A stretch of DNA of 64,000 nt from Clostridium sp. LS (GTDB lineage: Bacteria; Bacillota; Clostridia; Clostridiales; Clostridiaceae). Below are positions 1-9,234 of this stretch, piece by piece; the stretch's first letter is position 1, and each line of letters starts with the position of its first letter. Location: NCBI RefSeq assembly GCF_002760435.1, contig NZ_AUUU01000101.1, positions 1 to 64,000 on the forward strand, given 5' to 3'. A program made the translations under genes and the position numbers. Below the pieces are notes generated by a model that did not search any database, was not told the DNA's origin, and saw nothing but the letters and a program-made list of their open reading frames with translations.

Positions 1-1140
1 ATCATTAACGTCTTGCGTTACCCATTTTGAAGTTGCATTAACATCTGTTCCATCTGCACTTATAACAATATCCTTTTTTGCTGAATTCGCTGCTGCTATT
101 TCTGTATCTATTGCGCTTGTATCTAATCCAGCAACATATTTTGTTATTTTTTCGATTGTTATAGCTCCACCTGAAGCTACTGACACATCTATTTTCGCCT
201 GATGATTGGAATCATCTGCTACTGTGATTATAGCTGTCCCCTCGCTTTCTGACGTAATAGCTACTCTTCCATCTGTTATTGCTACTGCCGCTGAAGTAGT
301 ACTTGATGTAGCTGTTGTTCCTATAATACCTAATGTTGCCTCATCATTTAATGTTGAATTATCTGTTACTGATGTAAATGTGCTAGCAGCTGTTATAAGT
401 ACACCATCATTATTATATATTTTATTTTGTGCTGATGGCTTGTCTCCAACAATTGCACCACTTGCATCAGTCGTATAATTTATTCCAGCAACTACAATAT
501 TTCCGCTTAGCATAGCACCATCTTCAGCAAGGGCATATGTTTGACCTTCTACTTCAATTACACCTGTTTGCATTGCTCCAGATGAATTTGCAAAATACCA
601 TTTTCCATCTGTATCCAATATCCAACCAGTTCTCATTGCTCCGCTTGCTGCTAGGTTGTACCAATTTCCATCTGTATCTTTTAACCAACCAGTTTTCATT
701 GCTCCACTAGATGTTAGATAATACCAATTTCCATCTGTATCTTTCAACCAACCAGTTCTCATAGCCCCGCTAGATGCTAGGTTATACCAATTTCCATCTG
801 TATCCTTCAACCAACCAGTTCTCATTGCCCCACTAGGTGCTAGGTAATACCAGTTTCCATCTGTATCTTTTAACCAACCAGTTTTCATTTCCCCACTAGG
901 TGCTAAGTTGTACCAGGTTCCATCCGTATCTTTTAACCAACCAGTTTTCATAATTCCATTACTATCAAAATAATACCAAGTTCCTTGAATTAGCTTCCAA
1001 CCTGTTGCTGTATTGTCATTTTCTACCCAGCTCCAATTATTTTGTGAATCTGTCTTCCAAGCAGCATTTGCCGCTACTGGTATGATCGTTGATATTACTG
1101 TACTTACCACGGCCATCGCAATTAACTTTCTAATTTTCAT
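1..1140 (-). CDS. Choline-binding-type cell-wall repeat protein, C-terminus outside the window
   Basis: A secreted surface protein; 380 codons are visible and the frame is still open at base 1. It starts at ATG 1140 behind AGAGGAGAATTATCT. Residues 1-26 form a signal peptide (MKIRKLIAMAVV, ending VAANA-AW). Next come about eight copies of a 20-21 residue repeat, GWLKDTDGNWYYLASSGAM and variants, the CW_binding (PF01473-type) repeat known from choline-binding proteins and clostridial toxins. Family knowledge says such repeats tether proteins to wall polymers non-covalently. After the repeats follow a Thr/Ser/Ala-rich stretch with no recognisable domain in the visible part. The catalytic or adhesive function must lie further downstream and cannot be stated. 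Confidence 0.85.
   Translation of the reverse strand, partial: MKIRKLIAMAVVSTVISTIIPVAANAAWKTDSQNNWSWVENDNTATGWKLIQGTWYYFDSNGIMKTGWLKDTDGTWYNLAPSGEMKTGWLKDTDGNWYYLAPSGAMRTGWLKDTDGNWYNLASSGAMRTGWLKDTDGNWYYLTSSGAMKTGWLKDTDGNWYNLAASGAMRTGWILDTDGKWYFANSSGAMQTGVIEVEGQTYALAEDGAMLSGNIVVAGINYTTDASGAIVGDKPSAQNKIYNNDGVLITAASTFTSVTDNSTLNDEATLGIIGTTATSSTTSAAVAITDGRVAITSESEGTAIITVADDSNHQAKIDVSVASGGAITIEKITKYVAGLDTSAIDTEIAAANSAKKDIVISADGTDVNATSKWVTQDVND
600..965 (-). repeat. 63-bp tandem coding repeats
   Basis: The marker CCAACCAGTT (plus strand) recurs near 622, 685, 748, 811, 874 and 937, a period of 63 bp, equal to 21 codons of the cell-wall-binding repeat. Copies differ mainly at codons for Tyr/Asn and Lys/Arg. 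Nucleotide identity is high enough for slippage or recombination to change the copy number. Confidence 0.8.
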
Positions 1141-1427
1141 AGATAATTCTCCTCTTTTGTTAAAATATAGTAATTGAAGGCTACTTAAAAATATTAATCT
1201 AATTAGGTATAAATATTTGTAAATGATTAAATAAAGAACATAGCAGTAATCTTCAGTATTTACTTGATAACAAAATAGTATAATAGACTGTATTCAAATA
1301 CAATCCCGTTTTATGTGGAAATGTACTTTGTTTGTGGATTTTCAGTGAAATTAGAACTTTTTTGATAAAATAGTATAAAAAATATTTTTTCAGGCTATTT
1401 TGGGATTGAATCCCCTATTGAATTTAA

Positions 1428-1940
1428 CTATTTTTCTATAGGAACCTTAGGCCCTGTTAAAGCCAATTGGTAAAAAACCAAGTCTAACCATTTACCAAAT
1501 TTATAACCGGCTTTTTTTATGGTTCCAGAATATTCAAACCCAAATTTTTCATGAATTTTAATGCTATTTTCATTTAAACGATCAATACACGCTACCATAG
1601 TTGCATATTCCTCTGCATTTGCAATATCTATTAATTCATTTAATAAGGCTTTCCCTATTCCTAAATTCCTATAATCTTTATGTACATACACTGAATGCTC
1701 AATTGAATATTTAAATGCCGGATAAGCCCTAAATGGTCCATATGTAGCAAATCCTGCAACTTTTTTATTTTTCTCAAATACTAGCAATGGATAGCCGTCT
1801 TCTTTCTTTTTTTTATACCATTCTTTTCTTTCGTCAAGAGTATGGGCTTCATATGCATAAATTGCTGTTGTATTCAATATAGCATCATTATAAATCTCTA
1901 GAATATCCGCTAAATCTTTTTCAGTTGCTTGTCTTATCAT
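1428..1940 (-). CDS. GNAT N-acetyltransferase, phosphinothricin-acetyltransferase-like
   Basis: A 170-residue cytoplasmic acetyl-CoA-dependent N-acetyltransferase. It opens with MIRQATEKDLADILEIYNDA, followed by the acetyl-CoA loop YRNLGIGKALL (the R/Q-x-x-G-x-G/A pattern) and the IHEKFGFEYSG segment typical of the Pat/Bar/YncA branch. Family members acylate small amines such as phosphinothricin or methionine sulfoximine; the true substrate here is unknown. The gene stands alone, with ribosome site AAAGGAAT before ATG 1940. Confidence 0.85.
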   Translation of the reverse strand: MIRQATEKDLADILEIYNDAILNTTAIYAYEAHTLDERKEWYKKKKEDGYPLLVFEKNKKVAGFATYGPFRAYPAFKYSIEHSVYVHKDYRNLGIGKALLNELIDIANAEEYATMVACIDRLNENSIKIHEKFGFEYSGTIKKAGYKFGKWLDLVFYQLALTGPKVPIEK

Positions 1941-2202
1941 CTTTTTATTCCTTTCATTATAAATTTATCTTTTTCTATTTTACCACCTTACACTAAAGGC
2001 GTAAAATTCTTTTACCCATTTATTGCTCTTTATCTCAAATTTTTTAATAATTTTGCTCTATGAATAAATTATTCTCTTAAATCTTTATAAGCTAAAGCAA
2101 ATCAGCATCTCTTTACTTTATATATTTTTTAATTAATATTATTAAATAAAAATTCAATAAAATAGCAGCCCACTTAAAATGAACTACTATTTCTTAGTTT
2201 AT

Positions 2203-3657
2203 TTAATAATAAAATTTGGGAATGTTCCTTTCATCATCTAACCCTGGTATAACCGGAGGTCTAAACTCATTACTTCTCCACAATCTGCTTGATTCAGTAG
2301 CAGTAAGCTCTGCAAGTCTTGTGACACCAACATAAACATCTGATATCTTATACCAAGTTGCATAATCAACTACGCCTGTCTGTGGCAATGTAAATATTTG
2401 TTGAAATGTTTTTACTGATTGGGCTGTTTTGGGTCCATATATTCCATCTTCAGCCAACTTTGGAATTAAAGGATAATTTCTTGCAATTCTATTTAATTGC
2501 CCTTGAATTGCCCTTACTGATTGACCTGATGATCCAATAGTTAACGGTTGTCCAGGGTATGACATAGGACTTCCAGAAACTTTTTGAGCTGTAACTAATT
2601 CAATATCGCTTCCATAGTAATATGTCAAAATATCATATGGTACCATACCCTGACGCCCTAATTCTTGGCTTCCCCATTGACTTAACCATTGAGGACAGGT
2701 AACACTCTTTCCATCGCAATATTGAGAAAAAAGTGGTTGTTTCTTTCCAATTCTTCTTATATATGTGGAGAATATCTCATCAACAATTTGACTTATGTTA
2801 TCATAAATATTTCTTCCATAATTAAATGCTTGATCATAGGCTGTAGAGCTTGTAATATCAAAATTTTTACCTTTACCTCGATACCATTCAGTAAAAATTC
2901 TGTTTAACGTAAATGATACAATACAAAAAATATTTGCTCTTAGTGCTGACTCTGTCCATGTTGAATATATTTCACATGAAGCAACATTTTTAATGTAATC
3001 TTTAAATCCCACTTTATAATTTGGGGCTGACGGATCATTGGGACCACCTTGATGAACAATAACATATTCAGGAACTACAGGCTGAGGTAGTACAACTCCT
3101 AATGTTGGTGGAGGTAATGGCTTATCTTCTTCCTCAGGTATCTTAGGTGGAAAATTTCCATTCAAAGTATTTGGTTGTATATTTATAACTTCTTGTCTCA
3201 TAGGCCCTCTGCTTAAACTAGTCTCGAGACTGCATATTTGATATGCAACTTGAGTAGGAAATACCTGACATCCTCTTATTATTATTGGATTAAAACCTTC
3301 TCTTTCAACGGTTATATCATATAAGCTATATGGTATTTGATTACTGTTTGGATTTAAAGAATATTCTAGTAGAGGTGCTGGTAATTCGATAATCTGAGTT
3401 AATCCAACTGTATCTGTAATAAGCTCAATAGCTCTGCCATTTCCTGAATCCGATGTTCCTCTTACTGTTATCCTGGCTCTATCAATAGGAATATAGTCAT
3501 CCCCTCTAAAACATTGGATTTTTAGTCTACCAGTATTAGATGTAGTTGTACCAATATTAGCTCCAGTACTTCCAGTACTTGCTGCCTGATTAGCGCCTGC
3601 TATTGGAGTTGCAGCACCTGTATTAGCCGCAACATTTCCGCTATTTGTACTATCCAT
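2203..3657 (-). CDS. SleC-like spore cortex-lytic protein with SpoIID-like and peptidoglycan-binding regions
   Basis: This resembles clostridial SleC, the germination lytic transglycosylase that degrades spore cortex. A longer frame opens at 3729, but ATG 3657 has ribosome site AGAGGA at good spacing and the upstream ATG has none, so I take 484 residues. Order: a low-complexity Ala/Gly/Thr/Ser N-terminus (1-35); a beta-rich domain starting RLKIQCFRGDD; a Pro-rich linker (PLPPPTLGVVLPQP); a central region with NVASCEIYSTWTESALRANI and SQWGSQELGRQGM, as in SpoIID/SleC proteins; and a C-terminal peptidoglycan-binding domain (IGSSGQSVRAIQGQLNRIA, then DGIYGPKTAQSVKTFQQ). No signal peptide is visible, which suits spore assembly from the mother cell. 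Whether it is SleC itself or a paralogue is open. Confidence 0.8.
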   Translation of the reverse strand: MDSTNSGNVAANTGAATPIAGANQAASTGSTGANIGTTTSNTGRLKIQCFRGDDYIPIDRARITVRGTSDSGNGRAIELITDTVGLTQIIELPAPLLEYSLNPNSNQIPYSLYDITVEREGFNPIIIRGCQVFPTQVAYQICSLETSLSRGPMRQEVINIQPNTLNGNFPPKIPEEEDKPLPPPTLGVVLPQPVVPEYVIVHQGGPNDPSAPNYKVGFKDYIKNVASCEIYSTWTESALRANIFCIVSFTLNRIFTEWYRGKGKNFDITSSTAYDQAFNYGRNIYDNISQIVDEIFSTYIRRIGKKQPLFSQYCDGKSVTCPQWLSQWGSQELGRQGMVPYDILTYYYGSDIELVTAQKVSGSPMSYPGQPLTIGSSGQSVRAIQGQLNRIARNYPLIPKLAEDGIYGPKTAQSVKTFQQIFTLPQTGVVDYATWYKISDVYVGVTRLAELTATESSRLWRSNEFRPPVIPGLDDERNIPKFYY

Positions 3658-3736
3658 AACATTCCTCTTTATATTTTTTTTCAAAATATTATATTTTAAA
3701 GCTTCAATATTTGTTACTGGTATATTCATAAGTATT

Positions 3737-4297
3737 TTAATTTAAATATTCATCATTTAAGATCGAATAACATTTACAATCAATTAAAACTCCATTACCA
3801 TCTTTAATTATTTTCCTTAGAACACCCTCATATTTTAATCCACACTTTTTCATAACGCGTCCCGATGCCAAATTTCTTATGTGGTGTTTCCCCGTAATTC
3901 TTTTAAAACCTAATTGATTAAATGTAAAATTTATTATGCTTGATAATGCTTCAGTTGTAATTCCTTTGTTCCAAAATTCCTTTCCAAGGCAGTATCCTAT
4001 TTCACAATTTTCATTGAAATCATCCAAGTTTATCAAACTTATACTTCCAACTACTTGTTTACTTTCTTTTAATTCTATTGCCCAATGATAATAGTCGATA
4101 TTTTTATAGTTATCTTTCCAAATTTTTAATATCTTATAGGTTGTCTCAATGTTTTTATGATTAAGCCAAGTAAGATACTTAGTTACCTCTGAATCATGGG
4201 TCCAATTATGAAACATATCTATTGCATCTTCCATCGAAAATCTTCTCAGCATAAGCCTATCTGTTTCTATTGCTATAGTCCCTACATGGTTTATCAT
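3737..4297 (-). CDS. GNAT acetyltransferase, RimJ/RimL type
   Basis: A 186-residue protein of the RimJ/RimL branch. It starts with a beta-strand typical of these enzymes (TDRLMLRRFSMEDAIDMFHNW), has the central LGKEFWNKGITTEALSSII acetyl-CoA region, and ends with the ASGRVMKKCGLKYEGVLR motif. Such enzymes acetylate protein N-termini or small amines; no substrate can be inferred. Ribosome site GGGGGGAA precedes ATG 4297. It lies 79 bp upstream of the SleC-like start on the same strand. Confidence 0.85.
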   Translation of the reverse strand: MINHVGTIAIETDRLMLRRFSMEDAIDMFHNWTHDSEVTKYLTWLNHKNIETTYKILKIWKDNYKNIDYYHWAIELKESKQVVGSISLINLDDFNENCEIGYCLGKEFWNKGITTEALSSIINFTFNQLGFKRITGKHHIRNLASGRVMKKCGLKYEGVLRKIIKDGNGVLIDCKCYSILNDEYLN

Positions 4298-4355
4298 TAT
4301 GTATTCCCCCCAATAATAAACAACTATTTATAAATTAAATTTTGTAACGTTAAAG

Positions 4356-4382
4356 AGGCGCCTAATAAATAAATTAGCGCCT
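4356..4382 (-). terminator. GC-rich hairpin after the isochorismatase-like gene
   Basis: AGGCGC (4356-4361) pairs with GCGCCT (4377-4382), extended inward by TAAT/ATTA with one bulged base. On the minus strand it is followed by a short T-rich stretch. It lies between the isochorismatase-like gene and the downstream GNAT gene. Confidence 0.5.
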
Positions 4383-4501
4383 GTCTTAAATATTTATTTC
4401 AGATAATTTATCAATTTTCCACTAACTTTTCACAATATAATATTATTTTCTTTCATGTATCTTATATTTTTATTATAACATATTTATCCTTATCATTAAG
4501 C

Positions 4502-5047
4502 TTATAAATTATTTTTTTCAATCAATTCTTTAGTACTTAATACATTACTAAATCTCAAGCTTTGAGCGATTAGAGTTGCATTATGAAGATCTTTGCTACT
4601 TATTGTTCCAATTTTATTACTAACATCTATTGTCCCTGTTGCATCACTTAAAAATTCTACAGCATATCCTTTATGAAATGCATCTCTTGCCGTTGTATCA
4701 CAGCACATTTGTGTCATATATCCTGAAATAATTACCCCCTCAATATTTTCTCTCTTCAAAATATCTTCTAAATCAGTGTTATAGAAACTGCTTGGCTTAG
4801 TTTTTTCAATAATATAATTATAATCCTTTTTAAGAACATCAGCATGTATGTCCCATCCTTTCGAGTTCTTTATAAAAGTTTCTCCATCTATTCCTGTATG
4901 CTGAACAAGAATAATTATAATATTATTTTCCTTTGCATAATCCATAACTCTTAGAATATTATCAAGACTATTTTGTGGATATGTCACTTTAAGTTTTCCA
5001 TTAAAATATTCATTTTGTACATCAATTACTAGCAATGCTTTTTTCAT
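4502..5047 (-). CDS. Isochorismatase-family cysteine hydrolase
   Basis: A 181-residue hydrolase of the isochorismatase/nicotinamidase fold. The catalytic Asp is in ALLVIDVQNEYF, the Lys in IIEKTKPSSF, and the nucleophilic Cys in SGYMTQMCCDTTARDAF, so the triad is complete. Substrates in the family are isochorismate, nicotinamide, ureidoacrylate and similar amides; nothing here picks one. I prefer ATG 5047 to the ATG two codons earlier, because AAGGTGG lies 7 nt before 5047 but only 1 nt before the other. It is divergent from an Lrp-type regulator at 5173, which may control it. Confidence 0.85.
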   Translation of the reverse strand: MKKALLVIDVQNEYFNGKLKVTYPQNSLDNILRVMDYAKENNIIIILVQHTGIDGETFIKNSKGWDIHADVLKKDYNYIIEKTKPSSFYNTDLEDILKRENIEGVIISGYMTQMCCDTTARDAFHKGYAVEFLSDATGTIDVSNKIGTISSKDLHNATLIAQSLRFSNVLSTKELIEKNNL

Positions 5048-5172
5048 TTTCATTCCACCTTTACATTTATTGATTTGGCTATATTTGCTATAATCATAAT
5101 ATCTTAAATTTAAATTGATATGTGAAAATAATTGCTATGTTTCACTTTCAAATTGAAAGGATTTAATACTAT

Positions 5173-5586
5173 ATGTTTGATGAATTAGATTTAAAAATTA
5201 TAGATATGCTGAAAATTAATTCTAAGATTTCACTAAAAATAATTGGTGAAAAAGTTCACCTTACGCCCCAAGCTGTCTCAAATAGAATCATACGTCTACA
5301 GAATTTAGGAATAATAACTCAATATACAATATGCACAAATGATGCACTACTAGGGAAAAATATTACTGCATATATTACTATTTTTATGAAAACAACTAAA
5401 CATGAGCAGATAACAAAATTAATAAAAACAAATTCAATAATAAAAGAATCCCATAGAATTAGCGGTGACGGGTGCTACTTGCTTAAGGTAATATGCAGTA
5501 ATATGGATGAAATAAACTTATTACTCGATGATATAATGAAATACGGCACTTACAGATTGAATTTATCTACTTCTACAATAAAATAA
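5173..5586 (+). CDS. Lrp/AsnC-family transcriptional regulator
   Basis: A 137-residue DNA-binding regulator. The N-terminal winged helix-turn-helix is clear (DELDLKIIDMLKINSKISL, then LTPQAVSNRIIRLQNLGII), followed by a RAM/ligand-binding half (residues about 62-137) with the GDGCYLLKV segment typical of AsnC effector domains. Lrp proteins sense amino acids or related metabolites and often act on a divergent neighbour. The 119-125 bp gap to the isochorismatase-like gene would hold both promoters, but I could not pick out a convincing operator. Confidence 0.85.
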   Translation: MFDELDLKIIDMLKINSKISLKIIGEKVHLTPQAVSNRIIRLQNLGIITQYTICTNDALLGKNITAYITIFMKTTKHEQITKLIKTNSIIKESHRISGDGCYLLKVICSNMDEINLLLDDIMKYGTYRLNLSTSTIK

Positions 5587-5680
5587 CCAATGTAATTTAA
5601 TTTAATTTAGAATATTTTTATTAATTAAGACGCATCCTAAAAATAATTATTATAATTAAACAGGTATATTGGAGGATGCA

Positions 5681-6736
5681 ATGAACATATTAAAAAAATT
5701 ATTATTATTTATTATTATTCCAATTGTGACAATTGTTCTAACTGCTGGAACTTCAAAAAACATTATCCCTGTAAGCTCAAATTCCAGTAAAAAGCTACCT
5801 GTTAAAATAGGAGTGTTCTTTGATAATTCCAATGCTATGTATATTTCTCTATTAAAGCAAAATTTAGAAGCCATAGAAAAAGAAAATGAAGATAAAGTAA
5901 AATTTACTTACTTTAATGCAAAAGACAATCAAACATTGCAAAATGAAAGTATTGAAAAAGCCCTCGCAGATGATTATGATCTTTTTATTATAGGCATAAT
6001 CAGTCCTAATTTAAATGATGTAAAAGGTACATTAAGCAAAATCATGGAAAAAGATATTCCTCTGATTCTAAATCCAGATCCTGCTCAAGAAATAATAAAC
6101 TTTGTAAAACCTTATAAGAAGTTTGTTGTTATTGGAGCCGATTTTGAACAATCTGGCACTATGGAAGGAAAAATTCTGGCAAATGAGTGGAATGCTCACA
6201 AAGATATTATAGATAAAAACCATGATGGTAAATTGCAATATGTTATGTTAAGAGGCAGAATTGGTAGTCCATTAACATATTTAAGAACAAAGTACTCTAT
6301 TTTAGAACTTAATAATTCAGGAATAAAAACAGAAGAACTTGCTGCACCTTATTGTGAATGGATGCAGGATTGTGCCAAAAGTTCTATTGACTCTCTATTT
6401 CTTGGAAACGGCAACCGAATAGAAGCTATAATTTCAAATAATGATGCCATGGCAGTAGGCGCTGTTGAAGCCCTTCAAAAATATGGCTATAATAAAGGGG
6501 ATATTCGAAAAACAATCCCTGTTGTTGGAATTGATGGAATGCCGGCTGCCAAAGAATTAATACAAAAAGGTTATATGACCGGAACTGTTGTTGTAGAGCC
6601 TCATGATCTTGCAGAAGCTCTTTATTCTATTGGAATGAATTTAGCTACAGGCAGGCCCCCTCTTGAAAATACAAATTATAAATTTGATGATACTGGCTTT
6701 ACAGTTCACTTAACTTACAAGGAATATACAAAATAA
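5681..6736 (+). CDS. Galactose-binding-type (MglB-like) sugar-binding protein
   Basis: A 351-residue periplasmic-binding-protein type I domain. GGAGG at 5671 lies 5 nt before ATG 5681, which fixes the start; the frame also opens earlier at a TTG. An N-terminal hydrophobic segment (LLLFIIIPIVTIVLTAG) has no lipobox Cys, unlike the usual lipoprotein-anchored Gram-positive binding proteins. DKNHDGKLQY matches the calcium-binding loop of MglB, and AIISNNDAMAVGAVEALQ plus VPVVGIDG are hallmark ligand-cleft segments of sugar-binding proteins. No sugar permease or ATPase lies nearby, so it may serve an ABC system encoded elsewhere or act as a sensor input. Confidence 0.8.
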   Translation: MNILKKLLLFIIIPIVTIVLTAGTSKNIIPVSSNSSKKLPVKIGVFFDNSNAMYISLLKQNLEAIEKENEDKVKFTYFNAKDNQTLQNESIEKALADDYDLFIIGIISPNLNDVKGTLSKIMEKDIPLILNPDPAQEIINFVKPYKKFVVIGADFEQSGTMEGKILANEWNAHKDIIDKNHDGKLQYVMLRGRIGSPLTYLRTKYSILELNNSGIKTEELAAPYCEWMQDCAKSSIDSLFLGNGNRIEAIISNNDAMAVGAVEALQKYGYNKGDIRKTIPVVGIDGMPAAKELIQKGYMTGTVVVEPHDLAEALYSIGMNLATGRPPLENTNYKFDDTGFTVHLTYKEYTK

Positions 6737-6743
6737 CTTTAAT

Positions 6744-6776
6744 CCCCTCATTCTCGCAAAAAGCGAGAACAAGGGG
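6744..6776. terminator. Hairpin between convergent genes
   Basis: TTCTCGC (6751-6757) and GCGAGAA (6763-6769) around AAAAA, extended by CCCCT/AGGGG outside. It sits between the sugar-binding gene (plus) and the ABC permease gene (minus) and can serve both, though the T-runs are short. Confidence 0.65.
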
Positions 6777-6794
6777 TATAATTAAAAACCACAG

Positions 6795-8429
6795 CTAATC
6801 TTCATTATATATCTTATATGCGTGCTTAATTAAACTTCTATACAAAATACCACTTCCAACTAAAACTGCAAACATACAAATACTAAAAATTACAAGATAA
6901 CTCTTTATGAGTAAAGCTGCAATTACAAGTAATATTCCTAATATAAACACAATAAGCATAATTAAAAGCGGCAGATAATTCTTTTTAAACATTGCCCTTT
7001 CATTTTCCCACTCTAATTTTGGAGATCTAAAATCCATATATATTCCAAATAAGGTTATCAATAATATTGATCCTAAAGATGAAATTACGCCCAATAAAAA
7101 TAGAATTGGCGCTGCCTTAACTAAAATTAATCCTACCCCAATTATTAATGTTCCAATTTCGTTTATACATAGTGATGATATTATCTTTGAATGCAATTGA
7201 ATTTTATAATCTATTGGGATATATTTAGAAACTATAAAATCTTTTCCCTCTCTAGAAAGTGCTGTTGCTGCAGCTCCTCCTGTCATAACACATGTAGTTC
7301 CTCCAATAAATGCAATAACTATAGCTATTCCATACCAATCAGTGTTTTTATTCAAAATATCTGCAAATTTTGATAAATCGCCATGTGATAAAAATCCCAT
7401 TCCAAGTATTGCAGGCATGTAAAATATCATTGCTACACAGTTAATAAAAAATTGCGGTGTTCTAAGTATTATTTTTATATCTTTTTTTATTAATGCTTTT
7501 AAAGGTGAACTTATTTTATTTAATTTACTTGCATCTCCAGTTTCTAGTATATTTTCTCTCTTGCTATACGCTTCTGAAATCCCCACAATTCCCTTAAGGT
7601 ATAATTTCCCTCCAACAAAATAATATATAATAAACATTATTATACTTAATGCTAAAGCTATAAGAATATATAGCAATCCTTTAACTTCATTGTTATATAA
7701 CAAGGCATATGATGAAAACTTATTTGTTATAAATATCCCAATCATCATGTCCATTAAATTATTATGACCTTGTGAAAACTTCTCAAGAAGCTGCTGCGAG
7801 TTCATATTTCTTCCTGAATTTGAATTAAAATAATTAAATCCAATTACTAATATCAATGTTACACAGCCTGTAAACATTCTAAAAGCATCTTTATGTTTAG
7901 ATAAACTAGTGAATCTCATTAATACCATACAAATAACTGAAGCTAATATCATTGGTAGAATTGGCGTAATTATAACTACAATTATACCATATAAGTAATA
8001 TAAAAAATTTGCCTTTGATGCAATTCCATATGCTATTAGCGGTAAAATCAACATTCCAGTGTATATATACATATTTATTAAAACAGCAATAAACTTTCCA
8101 AATACTATTTCACTGCTTTTAAAAGGAAGAGGAAGTATTACTTCTATATCTTCTGCGAAATAAAAAACATTCATAATTATGTAAATACCAAAGAAAAATG
8201 ATACAGTTGCTCCAATTGATAAAACAAAAGCTAATAACGCTCCTTCTTGTCCTACTGAATGAAATGAATCATAACTCGCACCAATCATAATAGTAAATGG
8301 TAGCGAAATCATGCTTATTATAATCATCATTAATATTACTATAAAAATCGGCTTGAGTTTGCTGCTTGCAAACATTTCTTCAAGGGCATTTCTTACAAAA
8401 TATCTTGTTATTAATTTAAGTCTATTCAT
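6795..8429 (-). CDS. ABC transporter permease, large membrane subunit
   Basis: A 544-residue integral membrane protein with about twelve hydrophobic segments (for example IFIVILMMIIISMISLPF, VIIFIIYYF-like and LIMLIVFILGILLVIA) and no ATPase motifs. Its start overlaps the end of the ATP-binding gene by 8 nt, so the two are translationally coupled. It resembles the large clostridial/bacillary ABC-2-like permeases paired with a single ATPase. The substrate is unknown. The gene pair follows the radical SAM gene by 87 nt on the same strand, so export of a modified product is possible, but an independent promoter in the gap is also possible. Confidence 0.8.
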   Translation of the reverse strand: MNRLKLITRYFVRNALEEMFASSKLKPIFIVILMMIIISMISLPFTIMIGASYDSFHSVGQEGALLAFVLSIGATVSFFFGIYIIMNVFYFAEDIEVILPLPFKSSEIVFGKFIAVLINMYIYTGMLILPLIAYGIASKANFLYYLYGIIVVIITPILPMILASVICMVLMRFTSLSKHKDAFRMFTGCVTLILVIGFNYFNSNSGRNMNSQQLLEKFSQGHNNLMDMMIGIFITNKFSSYALLYNNEVKGLLYILIALALSIIMFIIYYFVGGKLYLKGIVGISEAYSKRENILETGDASKLNKISSPLKALIKKDIKIILRTPQFFINCVAMIFYMPAILGMGFLSHGDLSKFADILNKNTDWYGIAIVIAFIGGTTCVMTGGAAATALSREGKDFIVSKYIPIDYKIQLHSKIISSLCINEIGTLIIGVGLILVKAAPILFLLGVISSLGSILLITLFGIYMDFRSPKLEWENERAMFKKNYLPLLIMLIVFILGILLVIAALLIKSYLVIFSICMFAVLVGSGILYRSLIKHAYKIYNED

Positions 8430-9147
8430 TTTCAGTCATCTCCAAGAACATTTCTTCTAAAGATTCATTTGCTTTAAATTCATCTCTTAACTTCTCTAAA
8501 GTACCATTAAATATTAATTGCCCTTTATTAATTATTGCTACTTCATCGCATACTTTTTCGGCTACTTCAAGTACATGTGTAGAGAAAATCACAGTATTTC
8601 CTGCATCTGCATGCTCTCTCATCATTTCTTTTAAAATAAATGCTGACTTTGGATCCAACCCAGTCATTGGTTCATCTAATATCCATACTTTTGGATTATG
8701 TACCAGAACTCCCATCAGCACTATTTTCTGTCTCATACCATGGGAATATGTCTGAATTTTATCACCCAAAGCAGACCCCATTTCAAATCTTTTAGATATT
8801 TCCTCAATTCTAATTGTTCTTTCCTCTTTTGAGACCCCATAAACATCCGCCATAAAGTTTAAATATTCAATGCCTTTTAATCTTAAGAACATATCTGGGC
8901 TATCAGGAACATAACCAAATTGTTCTTTTGCTTTAATTGGATTAACATTAATATCAATACCATTTATTTCAATACTACCTTTAGATGGTGCTATTATTCC
9001 TGTTATCATTTTAATAGTTGTTGTTTTTCCTGCACCATTAGGCCCAAGCAGTCCATAAATTTTTCCATCTTTAATCTCTAAATTCAAATTATTTACGGCA
9101 TTATAACTACCATTATAGCTTTTTGTTATGTTATTTAAATTTATCAT
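8422..9147 (-). CDS. ABC transporter ATP-binding protein
   Basis: A 241-residue nucleotide-binding subunit. Walker A is GPNGAGKTT, the signature is YSHGMRQKIVLM (a common variant in ABC-2 exporters), Walker B is VWILDEPMTGLDP, and a switch His is in VIFSTHVLEV. AGGAGG lies 9 nt before ATG 9147. It powers the permease encoded by the overlapping downstream gene. In the 87-nt gap upstream, TATAAT on the minus strand just before the ribosome site could be a -10 box, which would make this pair partly independent of the radical SAM gene. Confidence 0.9.
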   Translation of the reverse strand: MINLNNITKSYNGSYNAVNNLNLEIKDGKIYGLLGPNGAGKTTTIKMITGIIAPSKGSIEINGIDINVNPIKAKEQFGYVPDSPDMFLRLKGIEYLNFMADVYGVSKEERTIRIEEISKRFEMGSALGDKIQTYSHGMRQKIVLMGVLVHNPKVWILDEPMTGLDPKSAFILKEMMREHADAGNTVIFSTHVLEVAEKVCDEVAIINKGQLIFNGTLEKLRDEFKANESLEEMFLEMTENE

Positions 9148-9234
9148 AAATATAAGCCTCCTTTTAAAAATATTATACTAAAGTAGTAATTTAAAATTAT
9201 TAAATAAAGCTTAAATAAAACTTAAATTTCTTTC

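Noticed and set aside
600..965. CRISPR array
   Set aside because: The regular 63-bp repeats are coding and continuous, without unique spacers; the same holds for the 42-bp repeats at 57.9 kb.
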